A DNA stretch of 50,117 nucleotides, taken from contig FOCC01000012.1 of the NCBI GenBank assembly GCA_900110005.1, forward strand, positions 1-50,117, given 5' to 3'. The stretch is from Ligilactobacillus sp. WC1T17. GTDB lineage: Bacteria > Bacillota > Bacilli > Lactobacillales > Lactobacillaceae. Under the pieces are notes generated by a model. The model saw only the letters and a list, made by a program, of their open reading frames with translations, did not search any database and had not been told where the DNA came from. Within the stretch, counting starts at the first letter, position 1. Each line of letters opens with the position of its first letter. The position numbers and the translations under genes are program-made. This document shows, in pieces, positions 8,410-17,073 of this stretch.

Positions 8410-8413
8410 GTCC

Positions 8414-8442
8414 TTGCCAAATAAGGAAGCATCTGGTAAAAT
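8414..8442 (+). promoter_or_regulatory. promoter of tRNA-Leu copy 1
   Basis: -35 TTGCCA (8414-8419), 17-bp spacer, -10 TAAAAT (8437-8442). Confidence 0.75.
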
Positions 8443-8455
8443 AATAAATGTTGCC

Positions 8456-8540
8456 GCGGGTATGGCGGAATTGGCAGACGCGTCAGACTAAGGATCTGGT
8501 GGGCGTTGAGCCCGTGATGGTTCGAATCCATTTACCCGCA
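8456..8540 (+). tRNA. tRNA-Leu (AAG), copy 1
   Basis: Class II tRNA. Acceptor GCGGGTA/TACCCGC, anticodon stem TCAGA/TCTGG with loop CTAAGGA (anticodon AAG), long variable arm, T-loop TTCGAAT. Confidence 0.95.
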
Positions 8541-8547
8541 CTAGTGA

Positions 8548-8576
8548 ACTTCAGACTGTGGTCTGAAGTTTTTTTA
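8548..8576 (+). terminator. terminator of tRNA-Leu copy 1
   Basis: ACTTCAGAC TGT GGTCTGAAGT hairpin followed by T7. Confidence 0.9.
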
Positions 8577-8596
8577 TGATTATTTTTAAATTTTCC

Positions 8597-8625
8597 TTGT
8601 CAAAGGATGCACCCTTTGTTATAAT
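8597..8625 (+). promoter_or_regulatory. promoter of tRNA-Leu copy 2
   Basis: Near-consensus: -35 TTGTCA (8597-8602), 17-bp spacer, -10 TATAAT (8620-8625). It is stronger than the promoter of copy 1. Confidence 0.88.
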
Positions 8626-8638
8626 AATAAATGTTGTC

Positions 8639-8723
8639 GCGGGTATGGCGGAATTGGCAGACGCGTCAGACTAAGGATCTGGTGGGCGTTGAGCCCGTGA
8701 TGGTTCGAATCCATTTACCCGCA
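8639..8723 (+). tRNA. tRNA-Leu (AAG), copy 2
   Basis: Same 85-base sequence as copy 1 at 8456, with its own promoter and terminator. Confidence 0.95.
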
Positions 8724-8729
8724 TCATTA

Positions 8730-8760
8730 AGCTTCAGGTTGTGGCCTGGAGCTTTTTTTA
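8730..8760 (+). terminator. terminator of tRNA-Leu copy 2
   Basis: AGCTTCAGG / CCTGGAGCT hairpin with one wobble pair, then T7. Confidence 0.87.
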
Positions 8761-8837
8761 TTTCAGAATTTAAAAGTTTTCTTTGGGGATAAAAATTGAT
8801 ACAATGAACTGTGGAAAATTGCGAAAGGATGTAAATT

Positions 8838-9809
8838 ATGGCAGTAAAAATTGTAACGAGTGCCGGTTACCTTCCCGAAAAAATCATTACAAATGATGAT
8901 TTAGCTAAAATTATGGATACTTCTGATGAGTGGATCCAAAGTCATACTGGAATCAAGACGAGATATTACGCGATAGGGGAAAATACGTCGGATATGGCTA
9001 GCAAGGTGGCGCAAAAATTAATTAAGCAAGCCAATATTACGCCGGAAATGGTTGATTTAATTATTGTCTCAACGATTTCTCCGGATGCAATCACCCCTTC
9101 AACCGCTGCTTTAGTGCAAAAAAAGACAGGGTGTATCAATGCATTTGCGTATGATATTTCAGCGGCGTGTGCCGGCTTTGTCTTTGCCTTAGCCACGGCA
9201 GAGAAATTTGTGCGCACCGGCATGTATCATAGAGCTTTGGTGATTAGTGCGGAAGCAAATTCCAAGATGATGGATTTTACCGACAGGACTTCAGCCGTCT
9301 TTTTTGGTGATGGGGCAGCTGGGGTTTTGATTGAATACAGTACAGATGAAAGTGAAAATAATTTTTTAGCCGAAGAACTGCACACAGAAGGCAATGCGGA
9401 TGTCATTCATAGTGGCCGGATTGAGCCGCTAAAAGAGGTTAAGGCTGAAAATTATCCACATGTGGATGCTTTTTATCAAAACGGCCGGGCTGTGTATAAC
9501 TTTGTTACTACTGAAATCACGGCCCATATTAAGCAGTTTTTGCAGCGGCAAAAACTTAAAGCAAGCGATTTAGACTTGGTGATTGTTCACCAGGCTAACC
9601 TCAGATTAATTGAGGCGATTGCGCAATCACTTGAACTTAGCTTAGATAAATTCCAAATCAATGTTGAAACAGCCGGCAATACTTCTTCAGTCGGCATACC
9701 TTTGGCTTTATCACAGGCTATGGCACAGGGTAAAAAAGCTCAGCACTGCTTATTGACTGGTTTTGGCGCCGGATTATCGTATGGAAGTTTACTACTTTCT
9801 TTAGATTAA
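8838..9809 (+). CDS. fabH: beta-ketoacyl-[ACP] synthase III
   Basis: Condenses acetyl-CoA (or a branched acyl-CoA) with malonyl-ACP to start fatty-acid synthesis. The 323-residue protein has the full catalytic triad: Cys111 in SAACAGF, His251 in VHQANL and Asn281 in AGNTSS. AAAGGATG lies before ATG 8838, and TACAAT at 8800-8805 may be its -10 box. It is transcribed alone, with terminators on both sides, whereas fabH is often inside a fab cluster. Whether another fabH exists elsewhere in the genome cannot be seen here. Confidence 0.95.
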   Translation: MAVKIVTSAGYLPEKIITNDDLAKIMDTSDEWIQSHTGIKTRYYAIGENTSDMASKVAQKLIKQANITPEMVDLIIVSTISPDAITPSTAALVQKKTGCINAFAYDISAACAGFVFALATAEKFVRTGMYHRALVISAEANSKMMDFTDRTSAVFFGDGAAGVLIEYSTDESENNFLAEELHTEGNADVIHSGRIEPLKEVKAENYPHVDAFYQNGRAVYNFVTTEITAHIKQFLQRQKLKASDLDLVIVHQANLRLIEAIAQSLELSLDKFQINVETAGNTSSVGIPLALSQAMAQGKKAQHCLLTGFGAGLSYGSLLLSLD

Positions 9810-9813
9810 TATC

Positions 9814-9846
9814 AAAAAAAGACCGCTTTAAAGCGGTCTTTTTTTG
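9814..9846. terminator. bidirectional terminator between fabH and the LCP gene
   Basis: AAAAAGACCGCTTTA / AAGCGGTCTTTTTTT hairpin flanked by A and T runs. It serves both convergent genes. Confidence 0.92.
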
Positions 9847-9848
9847 TC

Positions 9849-10886
9849 TTATTGGCCTATGCTTTGCGCCGTTGAGATGGCAATATCGGCAATGCCGGTA
9901 TCATCTTCAAAAGTGCTGGTTGAATCATTGAGTTCAAGTTCAGCTCTGATTTTATTAGAAATACGCTGACGTTCATCTGAGGTGGCAATTTGCAGTGAAG
10001 CTTCATCATACCAGCCATTTTTACAATGGAGATAGTCAGAAGAAATGCTCTTAGCTGAATCTTTGTAGTTGGTTTCCAAAGCCCAAATATCATCATAACT
10101 AAGATCAGTTTGCATATTAGACTTTAAGGTGTTGAGAATTGAATCATATTTTGACAGGCTAGAGAAATTCATGGCTTTTTTGGCGATGGCTTGGATAACT
10201 TGCCGTTGCCGTTTTTGCCGCCCATAATCATTTAAAGGATCATCATGACGCATGCGGGCGTAAGATAAAGCCTGCTTGCCGTTTAAGGTGACTTTTTGTC
10301 CCTTAACAACATTGGCATCTTCGTATTGGAAGGTCAAGGTAGGGGTGATAGTAATACCGCCAACAGCATCAACAATCTGTTTGAGACCGCTCATGTTAAT
10401 CAAAACATAGTAGTCAATTGGAATATCAAGCAGTTTTTGCACGGCTTTAATGGCCATTGAAGTACCGCCGATGGTGTAGGCAGAATTAATTTTGTCATAT
10501 GTATCGCTGGATCCGGGAATTTTCATGGTGGTATCACGCGGAATACTGGTTAAAGTGGTTCGATTAGTGGTGGTATTAATAGTAGCCACAATCATCGTAT
10601 CGGTTCGTCCAGTATCACTGCGACCCAAATCGCCGGTATCAGTACCTAAAAGTAAAATGGAAATCGGTTTTTTTTGCTTCAGCACGCTAGAAACGTTGCG
10701 GACCTTTTTAACCTTAGTCTTTTTATAAGTCGTTTGGATACTTTCTTTGGCTGTTGATAATAAGCCGTGAATATAAAAACCGCTCGCATAAAAAGCGCCT
10801 AAAAAGAGCACCAACAAGATGGTACAACAGATTTTTCGAAGGGGTGCTTTGCTTGCACCAACGGAGTGTTTAGTGTGATCTGACAT
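9849..10886 (-). CDS. LytR-CpsA-Psr (LCP) family cell-wall glycopolymer ligase
   Basis: Membrane-anchored enzyme of a family known to transfer undecaprenyl-linked teichoic acids or polysaccharides to peptidoglycan. The 345-residue protein has a cytoplasmic N-terminus, one membrane helix at about residues 20-43, then the LCP domain. Conserved signs are LLLGTDTGD near residue 78, TGRTDTMIVATIN, TSIPRDT and YARMRHDDPLNDYGRQKRQRQ, with the arginines that bind the pyrophosphate. The ATG has AAGGAGT six bases upstream. It is monocistronic. The tagA-like gene at 5.8 kb may supply its substrate, which is inference. Confidence 0.92.
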   Translation of the reverse strand: MSDHTKHSVGASKAPLRKICCTILLVLFLGAFYASGFYIHGLLSTAKESIQTTYKKTKVKKVRNVSSVLKQKKPISILLLGTDTGDLGRSDTGRTDTMIVATINTTTNRTTLTSIPRDTTMKIPGSSDTYDKINSAYTIGGTSMAIKAVQKLLDIPIDYYVLINMSGLKQIVDAVGGITITPTLTFQYEDANVVKGQKVTLNGKQALSYARMRHDDPLNDYGRQKRQRQVIQAIAKKAMNFSSLSKYDSILNTLKSNMQTDLSYDDIWALETNYKDSAKSISSDYLHCKNGWYDEASLQIATSDERQRISNKIRAELELNDSTSTFEDDTGIADIAISTAQSIGQ

Positions 10887-11300
10887 TTTTTGACTCCTTG
10901 GATATAAATAATAATCATGTTAATTATACACATATGTTAGAAGATTATTGAAAAATCGCAATAAATTTAATTAAAATGAAACAATTTAGCAATAAAACGC
11001 TTTTATCAAAAAAGCGGGCTAGGTTGATAAGGATAAAAATGAGAGAAAAGGCTGTTATCTAAAAAATGATCTTGAGCAAAAAAGCCTATTTTAGCATTTT
11101 AAGCGGACTTGAATTGTTTTTTTCTAAAAAAATGTTAAAAAAAGCCAGAGGTTATATTACATTCTGTAATCTTGAAAGCGTTTGTTTGAAGGCTTGATTA
11201 CTAAAAAAAAGTTGATATATCAGGATTTATAAATGGATTTGCACAAATTAAAGAAATTTCGCAACATTTTTGTAACATTACTTGGATTTTTGCTAAAAAT
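10887..11300. other. AT-rich intergenic region between divergent wall genes
   Basis: No gene is supported here. It separates the LCP gene (-) from the NlpC/P60 gene (+). An ATTACA-TTC-TGTAAT inverted repeat (11158-11172) and a TGTAAC half-site (11271) resemble WalR half-sites. It contains many A and T runs, and I see no terminator or RNA gene. Confidence 0.45.
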
Positions 11301-11317
11301 TGTAAATTTACTGTAAT
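11301..11317 (+). promoter_or_regulatory. WalR (YycF) binding box
   Basis: TGTAAATTTACTGTAAT is a perfect fit to the WalR consensus of two TGTWAH hexamers spaced by five bases (TGTAAA-N5-TGTAAT). It abuts the -35 box of the NlpC/P60 gene promoter, the place expected for activation. The consensus is recalled from Bacillus/Staphylococcus WalKR work. Confidence 0.8.
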
Positions 11318-11345
11318 TGAGTTCTAAAATTTTAAATGATAGTAT
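11317..11345 (+). promoter_or_regulatory. promoter of the NlpC/P60 hydrolase gene
   Basis: -35 TTGAGT (11317-11322), 17-bp spacer, -10 TAGTAT (11340-11345). The untranslated leader is about 70 bases. Confidence 0.65.
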
Positions 11346-11422
11346 AGAACACGTAGTTAAAACGAACGTTTAAAGTTTAAGTTTTAGTAGATAATTAAGT
11401 TTAGTTAGGAAGGTAGTCACTA

Positions 11423-12502
11423 GTGAAGAATTCAAAGTTACTCAAAGTTACATTGACAGCAGCTGCGGCTTTGATGTTTGCCGGTTATGCCCAAGGCACA
11501 GCTAAAGCAGATACACAAAGTGATATTGATGCTGTTACGCAACAAATCAAAGCAACACAAAAGAAAATCAAGGATGGACAGGTAAAACTTTCTAAGTTGG
11601 AATCTGTTCAATACGAAAAATCTAAAGAAATTGATACTTTAAAGAAAAATATCAAAGCGCGTCAATCACAAATTGAACAACAAGCACGTGCTGCTCAAGC
11701 AAACAATGCCGGTTCAATGATTGAATTTGTGACAGCTTCCAAGAACTTATCCGAAGCTATCAGCCGGACAGTGACAGTTGCTACATTGGTACATGCCAAC
11801 AACCAAGCTGTTGCTGAACAAAAAGCTGATAAGGAAAAAGTTGTTGCTGCTAAGGCTGCCGTTGATAAAGCAGCTAATGAACAAGCTAAGGAAAACAAGA
11901 GTTTACAAACAGATCAAGCTCAACTCGAAGTTAAGAAGGTTCAATTAGTTGCTGTTAAGGCTAAAGAAGACCAAGCTAAGAAGGAAGCTGCTGCTAAACT
12001 TGAGGCTGCTAGAGAAGCTGCTGCTAAGGTAGCTGCTGCCAAGACAGCTGTAGCTGCTCAAAAGGCAGTTGAAGATACAACGAAGATTGCTGCTAGTGCC
12101 ACTAGCTCAAGCTCAAGCGCAGCTTCAACGACCACAACTAAGGTTGCTTCTTCAGCTAATTACTCCAGTGTTGTTTCTTTGGCAACATCATTTGTTGGTG
12201 TTCCTTATGTATGGGGCGGTACTTCACCTTCTGGGTTTGACTGCTCTGGCTTGGTTCAATATGTATATGCTAAGTTCGGCAAATCATTGCCACGGACATC
12301 TCAAGAGCAACAAGCTGCTTGCACAACTATTTCACGAAGTCAGCTTCAACCAGGAGACCTTTGCTTCTGGGGTTATCCAGCATATCACGTTGCTATTTAC
12401 ATCGGCAATGGTCAATATGTGCACGCTCCTGATCGTCGTCAAACAGTTAAGATTCAATCACTTAGCTCATATGCTCCAACTTCATTTGGACGGGTGAACT
12501 AA
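11423..12502 (+). CDS. secreted coiled-coil NlpC/P60 peptidoglycan endopeptidase
   Basis: Secreted cell-wall hydrolase, expected to cut stem peptides of peptidoglycan. The 359-residue protein starts with GTG (AGGAAGG eight bases upstream) and a signal peptide cleaved after AKA near residue 29. Residues 30-215 are Lys/Ala/Gln-rich coiled coil, like CwlO and p40/p75-type proteins. A short Ser/Thr-rich linker follows. The NlpC/P60 domain occupies about 245-359, with Cys274 in FDCSGL, His322 in YHVAIY and a third polar position in YVHAPD. The upstream WalR box fits regulation by the essential WalKR cell-wall system. It is monocistronic. Confidence 0.92.
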   Translation: MKNSKLLKVTLTAAAALMFAGYAQGTAKADTQSDIDAVTQQIKATQKKIKDGQVKLSKLESVQYEKSKEIDTLKKNIKARQSQIEQQARAAQANNAGSMIEFVTASKNLSEAISRTVTVATLVHANNQAVAEQKADKEKVVAAKAAVDKAANEQAKENKSLQTDQAQLEVKKVQLVAVKAKEDQAKKEAAAKLEAAREAAAKVAAAKTAVAAQKAVEDTTKIAASATSSSSSAASTTTTKVASSANYSSVVSLATSFVGVPYVWGGTSPSGFDCSGLVQYVYAKFGKSLPRTSQEQQAACTTISRSQLQPGDLCFWGYPAYHVAIYIGNGQYVHAPDRRQTVKIQSLSSYAPTSFGRVN

Positions 12503-12528
12503 GAGCTTAATTATTAAAACTTAAAAAT

Positions 12529-12558
12529 AAAAAGCACCGTTTTAAGCGGTGCTTTTTT
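12529..12558 (+). terminator. terminator of the NlpC/P60 gene
   Basis: AAAAGCACCG TTTTAAG CGGTGCTTTTTT hairpin. Confidence 0.92.
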
Positions 12559-12673
12559 AGTTTTATGCGGCTTAGTTAGGTGATATTTGTATGAAAAATT
12601 TGTTTTTTATATGCTAAATTTAGCCTTAAATTTATCCAAATATGAATAGAAGTCGAAACCTTTTGAAATTATG

Positions 12674-12700
12674 TAAATTTGTTAGCTTAGTGGCCGATAT
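12674..12700 (+). promoter_or_regulatory. sigma-28 (SigD/FliA)-like promoter of the FIST/chemoreceptor operon
   Basis: TAAA (12674-12677), exactly 15 bases, then GCCGATAT (12693-12700). This matches the recalled SigD/FliA consensus TAAA-N15-(G)CCGATAT at every position. It lies 78 bases before the FIST gene, whose partner is a chemoreceptor-type protein, the expected regulon. A TATAAT at 12705-12710 without a clear -35 could give extra sigma-A transcription. Confidence 0.72.
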
Positions 12701-12778
12701 ATCCTTATAATAAAAGTGGACTACTAAATTATAAGATAGGTATGTACAATTGTTAAAAAGACCCTTGGAGGAAAAAAT

Positions 12779-13807
12779 ATGAAGACAATAACATTCAATG
12801 ACCAATCTGAACTGCTGACATATGCAAAGCAAAACCGCAATGAATTGGTTGTTGTATTTGGCGTTTATGATGAAGTTAAGCAAGCTGCACCAAGTCTGCC
12901 AAGTAATGTGGTTGCTGCTTCAACTTTTTCGCAAACATATGGTTCTGAGAAAAAGGAGACGGGCTTTACCGGTTTTACCGTTGAGCGCGATATTTGTGAA
13001 GTTGTCCCTGTAGCTGATCCGCCAATTTTATCGCGCCATGACTTAAAAAATGCTTATGATAAAGTCAAGAATAACCGTAATGCCTTTATGTATCTTATTT
13101 TAGACGGTTTGTCCGGTAAAGAAGACATGGTTATGACAAGCATGTATTTCATGGACCGTGATTTCAAGATGATTGGCGGTTCAGCGGGCGATTTGACTAA
13201 TGGCGAAGCGCTCATTTATTATGGGACAAGTCGTGTGCATCATTTGGCGCTTTTTGTCAATAATCGCACGCGAACAGTGGTGGCAAAAGAGAATATCTAT
13301 CGTCCGATGGGTAAGAGAGTTTTGGTTACAGATGCCGACCCGATTTTACGAACGGTTTATACGTTAAATGAGCAGCCGGCTGCCGATGAATACGCTAGAG
13401 TTTTAGGTATTTCAGTCCGTGATTTAGAAAACAGCTTTTTGTCGCATCCTTTGGGACAAACCTTTGATGGCGATTTATTTATCAACTCACCGCAAAAAGT
13501 CAACAGCGATGGCTCAATTTCATTTTATTCTGAAATTATTCCTAACACCTTCATTGATGTGTTGGAATTAGGCAATATTGATGATATTCTGGAACAGACG
13601 CAGCAGAAGTTTTCATTTAAGCCGAAGACTTTGCTGACTGTTAATTGTATTTTACGGGATGCATATTTTATGCAGGCAGGCAAATGGCCAACAATCTTTA
13701 ATTCGCTAGCAAGGCTTAATAGCAATGAAGCTGGTTTTGTCAGTGCCGGTGAACAATTTAAATTTGAACATGTTAACCAAACGATGGTTTTGTTAGGTGT
13801 TGAATAG
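12779..13807 (+). CDS. FIST-domain sensor protein
   Basis: Cytoplasmic sensor with FIST_N (about residues 20-190, with [11 protein letters not shown] and [18 protein letters not shown]) and FIST_C (about 200-325, with [23 protein letters not shown] in part and [17 protein letters not shown]). FIST domains are proposed small-ligand sensors, often fused to chemoreceptor or kinase outputs. Here the 342-residue protein has no output domain, signal peptide or membrane helix. TTGGAGGA precedes ATG 12779. The output may be the soluble chemoreceptor encoded 16 bases downstream, making a split receptor. The ligand is unknown. Confidence 0.88.
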   Translation: MKTITFNDQSELLTYAKQNRNELVVVFGVYDEVKQAAPSLPSNVVAASTFSQTYGSEKKETGFTGFTVERDICEVVPVADPPILSRHDLKNAYDKVKNNRNAFMYLILDGLSGKEDMVMTSMYFMDRDFKMIGGSAGDLTNGEALIYYGTSRVHHLALFVNNRTRTVVAKENIYRPMGKRVLVTDADPILRTVYTLNEQPAADEYARVLGISVRDLENSFLSHPLGQTFDGDLFINSPQKVNSDGSISFYSEIIPNTFIDVLELGNIDDILEQTQQKFSFKPKTLLTVNCILRDAYFMQAGKWPTIFNSLARLNSNEAGFVSAGEQFKFEHVNQTMVLLGVE

Positions 13808-13823
13808 GAAAGGATGTTTAAGA

Positions 13824-14807
13824 ATGGGACTTTTTAGACGTAATAAACAAGAAGAAGTAGAAGAAGTTGTTGAAGAACAAGTAAATTTTAATAAGCACGA
13901 AAATATTACTGCTTCTGAATATTATGATACGGTAGTGGATTTATCCGATCAAGTTAGAGAACAATTCAAATCTTTGGTTCGAATGGAAGGCGATTCAACT
14001 CATAGTTTGGATCAATTATTCCAAAGCAACCAAGAAACCGTCAGCAAGTTGCACGATGCGTCTGGAGCTGCTCAAGGTTTAAATGAAAGTAATGAAACTT
14101 TAGAAGTAGAAATCAATGCTGTTTCACAAGAAATGGGAAAAGCAGATAAGGCCATTGATGAATCAGGGTCGCATTTTGGCGATATGCAGCAGAATGTATC
14201 CGATATGAACAAGGTGGTTACCGAAATTACTGACCGTATGAGCAAGTTGAGAAGCGAGTTTGATAACATTTCTTCTAAGGTGCAAAATATCGATGAAATT
14301 GCCGAAAGTACAACTATCTTGGCCTTGAACTCTTCTATTGAAGCTAATCGTGCAGGTGAAGCAGGCCGTGGGTTTGCAGTTGTTGCTAGCGAAACCAGTG
14401 AATTAGCTCAAAGTACCCGTGGTTTTTCACGTGAAATTTTGTCTTCTATGGATGATTTGCGGGGTGTCGTACTTCAATTGCAAAAGCAGGTTGATTCCAT
14501 CAGCGAGATTATTGGTCAAACCACGGAAACTGTTAATTCAGTAGCCCAAGGATTTGATACTGTTAGAGATTCAGGCAGTCAAGTAACATCTCATTTGAAC
14601 AATGTTTTGAATTTGCAAGATCAAAACGGCGAATTGATTACAGAATTTGCTCAAAGCCTTGCTGGCGTTGAAAATCGGGCCCAAGCTGATAATCATAAAT
14701 TAGATATATTAATTAAAGGGGTTCAAAATCGGTCAAACAACTACAAGAATATTGCTAATGATTTAGAACAAATGAACCTATTGGCTAAGAAGGCAAAACA
14801 ACAATAA
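13824..14807 (+). CDS. soluble methyl-accepting chemotaxis protein-like signalling protein
   Basis: Chemoreceptor signalling domain without a membrane segment. The 327-residue protein begins with a short acidic stretch ([11 protein letters not shown]) and continues as a long coiled coil. The hairpin tip is near residues 160-200 ([26 protein letters not shown]), the site that contacts CheA/CheW in canonical receptors. No ligand domain is fused. ATG 13824 has AAAGGATG upstream; a TTG at 13797 overlaps the FIST gene and is less likely. It is cotranscribed with FIST and ends at its own terminator. Coupling to flagella or to another output is inference. Confidence 0.9.
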   Translation: MGLFRRNKQEEVEEVVEEQVNFNKHENITASEYYDTVVDLSDQVREQFKSLVRMEGDSTHSLDQLFQSNQETVSKLHDASGAAQGLNESNETLEVEINAVSQEMGKADKAIDESGSHFGDMQQNVSDMNKVVTEITDRMSKLRSEFDNISSKVQNIDEIAESTTILALNSSIEANRAGEAGRGFAVVASETSELAQSTRGFSREILSSMDDLRGVVLQLQKQVDSISEIIGQTTETVNSVAQGFDTVRDSGSQVTSHLNNVLNLQDQNGELITEFAQSLAGVENRAQADNHKLDILIKGVQNRSNNYKNIANDLEQMNLLAKKAKQQ

Positions 14808-14813
14808 ACGAAG

Positions 14814-14838
14814 TGGGCTGAATTTTCAGCCCCTTTTT
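14814..14838 (+). terminator. terminator of the FIST/chemoreceptor operon
   Basis: GGGCTGA ATTT TCAGCCC hairpin with T5. Confidence 0.83.
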
Positions 14839-14878
14839 GTTATAATGTGAGTATTAAGAAGCAAAGGTTGTAATCATT

Positions 14879-15553
14879 ATGGTAAAGCTGGTTTTAATTA
14901 GGCATGGACAAAGTTTAGCTAATAAGGAAAATGTGTATACGGGCTGGAACGATGCGCCTTTAACTAAAAAAGGCATTATCCAGGCTCGGCATGCTGGATA
15001 TTTGTTAAGACATGAAAAAATTAGCTTTCAGACAGCTCATACCTCGGTCTTGATGCGTGCCATTAAAACCGCCAATATTGTGTTAGATGAAATCGGTCAA
15101 AGCTACCTGCCAATCTATAAGACTTGGCGGCTCAATGAGCGCCATTATGGGGCTTTGAGAGGGCTTAATAAGGACTATACTAGGGAACTTTATGGTGAAG
15201 AACAAGTAGCCTTGTGGCGGCGTTCTTTTTACACCGTTCCGCCCCTGCTTAAGGTTCAAGATCAAGACCGCCGGTATGCGCAGGTGCCGAGCCAATCCTT
15301 GCCGCGAGGAGAAAGTTTAAAGATGGCTTATGATCGGATTGTACCTTATTGGACTGAGATGATCGCCCCTAGATTGCTGGCAGGTGAAAATCAGCTAGTG
15401 GTTGCGCATGGCAGTACCTTGAGAGCTTTGATTAAATTTTTAGAGCACATCAGCGACCAGGGCATTGACGGGGTTGAAGTGGAAAATGGTGTCCCTATTG
15501 TTTATGATTTAGATCGGTATTTGAAAATTATTGAAAAACGGATTATCAAATAA
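14879..15553 (+). CDS. gpmA: 2,3-bisphosphoglycerate-dependent phosphoglycerate mutase
   Basis: Interconverts 3- and 2-phosphoglycerate in glycolysis. The 224-residue protein belongs to the histidine phosphatase superfamily. The phospho-accepting His9 lies in LIRHGQS, followed by TGWNDAPLT, the acid/base region [15 protein letters not shown] and the second histidine in VVAHGSTLR. These are dPGM rather than broad-phosphatase signs. It is a little short for GpmA and may be a paralogue of the main enzyme. TG-T-TATAAT at 14837-14845 is a likely extended -10 promoter right after the preceding terminator. Confidence 0.88.
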   Translation: MVKLVLIRHGQSLANKENVYTGWNDAPLTKKGIIQARHAGYLLRHEKISFQTAHTSVLMRAIKTANIVLDEIGQSYLPIYKTWRLNERHYGALRGLNKDYTRELYGEEQVALWRRSFYTVPPLLKVQDQDRRYAQVPSQSLPRGESLKMAYDRIVPYWTEMIAPRLLAGENQLVVAHGSTLRALIKFLEHISDQGIDGVEVENGVPIVYDLDRYLKIIEKRIIK

Positions 15554-15631
15554 GCTTTTAAAGTATGCGTGATGATAAATGACAAATTTTAAGCACAACG
15601 AGTCTTATTTGAAACAACTCACATAAATAAA

Positions 15632-15665
15632 AAAAGCTTGCCTTAATCTAAGGCAAGCTTTTTTT
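15632..15665. terminator. bidirectional terminator between gpmA and pepC
   Basis: AAAAAGCTTGCCTTA ATC TAAGGCAAGCTTTTT, a long perfect stem with A and T runs on both sides. Confidence 0.93.
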
Positions 15666-15669
15666 ATGG

Positions 15670-17004
15670 TTAGGCTAAAGCGCCCATTGGATCCCATGGA
15701 GCTAAGACTTTAGCATCTTCTTTTAAAACTTCTTGAAGTTCTTTTGGCAAGAATTTCTTGTTAACAACAACTTGGTAGCAGTATTCTTCCATCCAGTCAT
15801 TACTCATAACGAAGAAGCCCTCTGTACCAACTTTGTCACCCCAAGAATTTTCAACTTTCCACTTCGTTGGTTTGTCATCAACTAAATCAACCCCAGTTAA
15901 GACCATGGCATGAGTCATTAAACTTTCGCCATAATCAAGGCGTTCGGCTTTTGACATGGAGAAGTCGACATCAAATAATTCATCTTTGTGGTAAACTTCA
16001 GTATCCATAATCCCTAATTTACGGTCAGATGATTGACCAACATCAGAACCAAACCAAACGCTTTCGCCAGCTTTAAGCTGCGCAATGGCAATTTTGCGGA
16101 AGGTATCCATATCAACGTTTAAGTGTCTTACTTCACGTCCGCCAACCACGTTACCTAACATTTCCACGGTGTACATGTGGTTGTATGGTTTATCAGCTGT
16201 TGGAGCATTGATGACAGAAATGTAATCTTCAGTATTCCAGCCGACATATTTCTTGAAGAAGGCTTGTGGAGTTAAATCTTTGTCAATATGATAATTGTTA
16301 TCTTTATCACGGTATTCAAAGTCAAATTTAACAGGTGGTTCGCCAAAACTCAAAGCACACATCCGGTAAACTTCGCTCAGCATTTTTTGTTTGCGGGCTT
16401 CGATTTCAGCTTCCGCTGTACCAGCGTTGACTAATTCACGCAATTCCACAGCATCTTTACGTAATTTAAGGTTTAAAGCAGAATTGAATTCGCGTGAAGA
16501 GCTGGAGTTATAAGTTTCAGGCATAACAGACTTAGGTACGACCCCATATTTTTCAATGATAGCCATGAACATATCCCATTGACCGCCGTCTTGTTGCGGT
16601 GTTTGCATGAGCCAAGCCACTTTGCGGTCAGATGTAGGTAAAGCAGCGGTCTTCAAAACATTTTCGTAGAAGTAGTTGGCTTTTTCCAATTTATCCCAGA
16701 AGAAGGTGTAGTTTTGGGATAATTCAAAGTCGTCTTTAACTCCAAAATTATCCTTCATATCATGACGCATAGTGTTTAAAGCAGCAAACATCCAGCAGCG
16801 GCCGGATTGTTTTTGGTTAGCTACTTTGCCAGTGTCAAGGTCAATGGAAAAAACAGGGTCCATATTAATTTCAGCGCGCAAATCTTGGCTGGTTGCCAAA
16901 ATACCATTTTTAGTGATGGCACGTTCAGCTACGCGGTAATGTGGATTACTTTCAAGTTCAGCTTGAAATTTTTCAAGTTGGTTTAAACTGATATCTTTAC
17001 TCAA
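15670..17004 (-). CDS. pepC: aminopeptidase C (bleomycin hydrolase family, C1B)
   Basis: Cytoplasmic cysteine aminopeptidase that frees N-terminal residues from imported peptides. The 444-residue length is normal. The catalytic triad is visible: Cys70 in QSGRCWMF, His365 in MTHAMVLTG and Asn386 in VENSWGD. The start is TTG 17004, chosen because AAAGGAGTGA lies just upstream and the N-terminus matches the family. A promoter is seen at 17036-17064, and rpiA lies upstream on the same strand. It complements the peptide transporter and C69 dipeptidase in this window. Confidence 0.96.
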   Translation of the reverse strand: MSKDISLNQLEKFQAELESNPHYRVAERAITKNGILATSQDLRAEINMDPVFSIDLDTGKVANQKQSGRCWMFAALNTMRHDMKDNFGVKDDFELSQNYTFFWDKLEKANYFYENVLKTAALPTSDRKVAWLMQTPQQDGGQWDMFMAIIEKYGVVPKSVMPETYNSSSSREFNSALNLKLRKDAVELRELVNAGTAEAEIEARKQKMLSEVYRMCALSFGEPPVKFDFEYRDKDNNYHIDKDLTPQAFFKKYVGWNTEDYISVINAPTADKPYNHMYTVEMLGNVVGGREVRHLNVDMDTFRKIAIAQLKAGESVWFGSDVGQSSDRKLGIMDTEVYHKDELFDVDFSMSKAERLDYGESLMTHAMVLTGVDLVDDKPTKWKVENSWGDKVGTEGFFVMSNDWMEEYCYQVVVNKKFLPKELQEVLKEDAKVLAPWDPMGALA

Positions 17005-17035
17005 AAAAGTTCACTCCTTTAGCTTTATACTAACG

Positions 17036-17064
17036 ATTGTATAGCATTTAATACTTTAAGTAAA
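17036..17064 (-). promoter_or_regulatory. pepC promoter
   Basis: On the minus strand -35 TTTACT, 17-bp spacer, -10 TACAAT. It sits in the 70-base rpiA-pepC gap, so pepC need not depend on rpiA transcription. Confidence 0.6.
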
Positions 17065-17073
17065 TAAAAAAGG

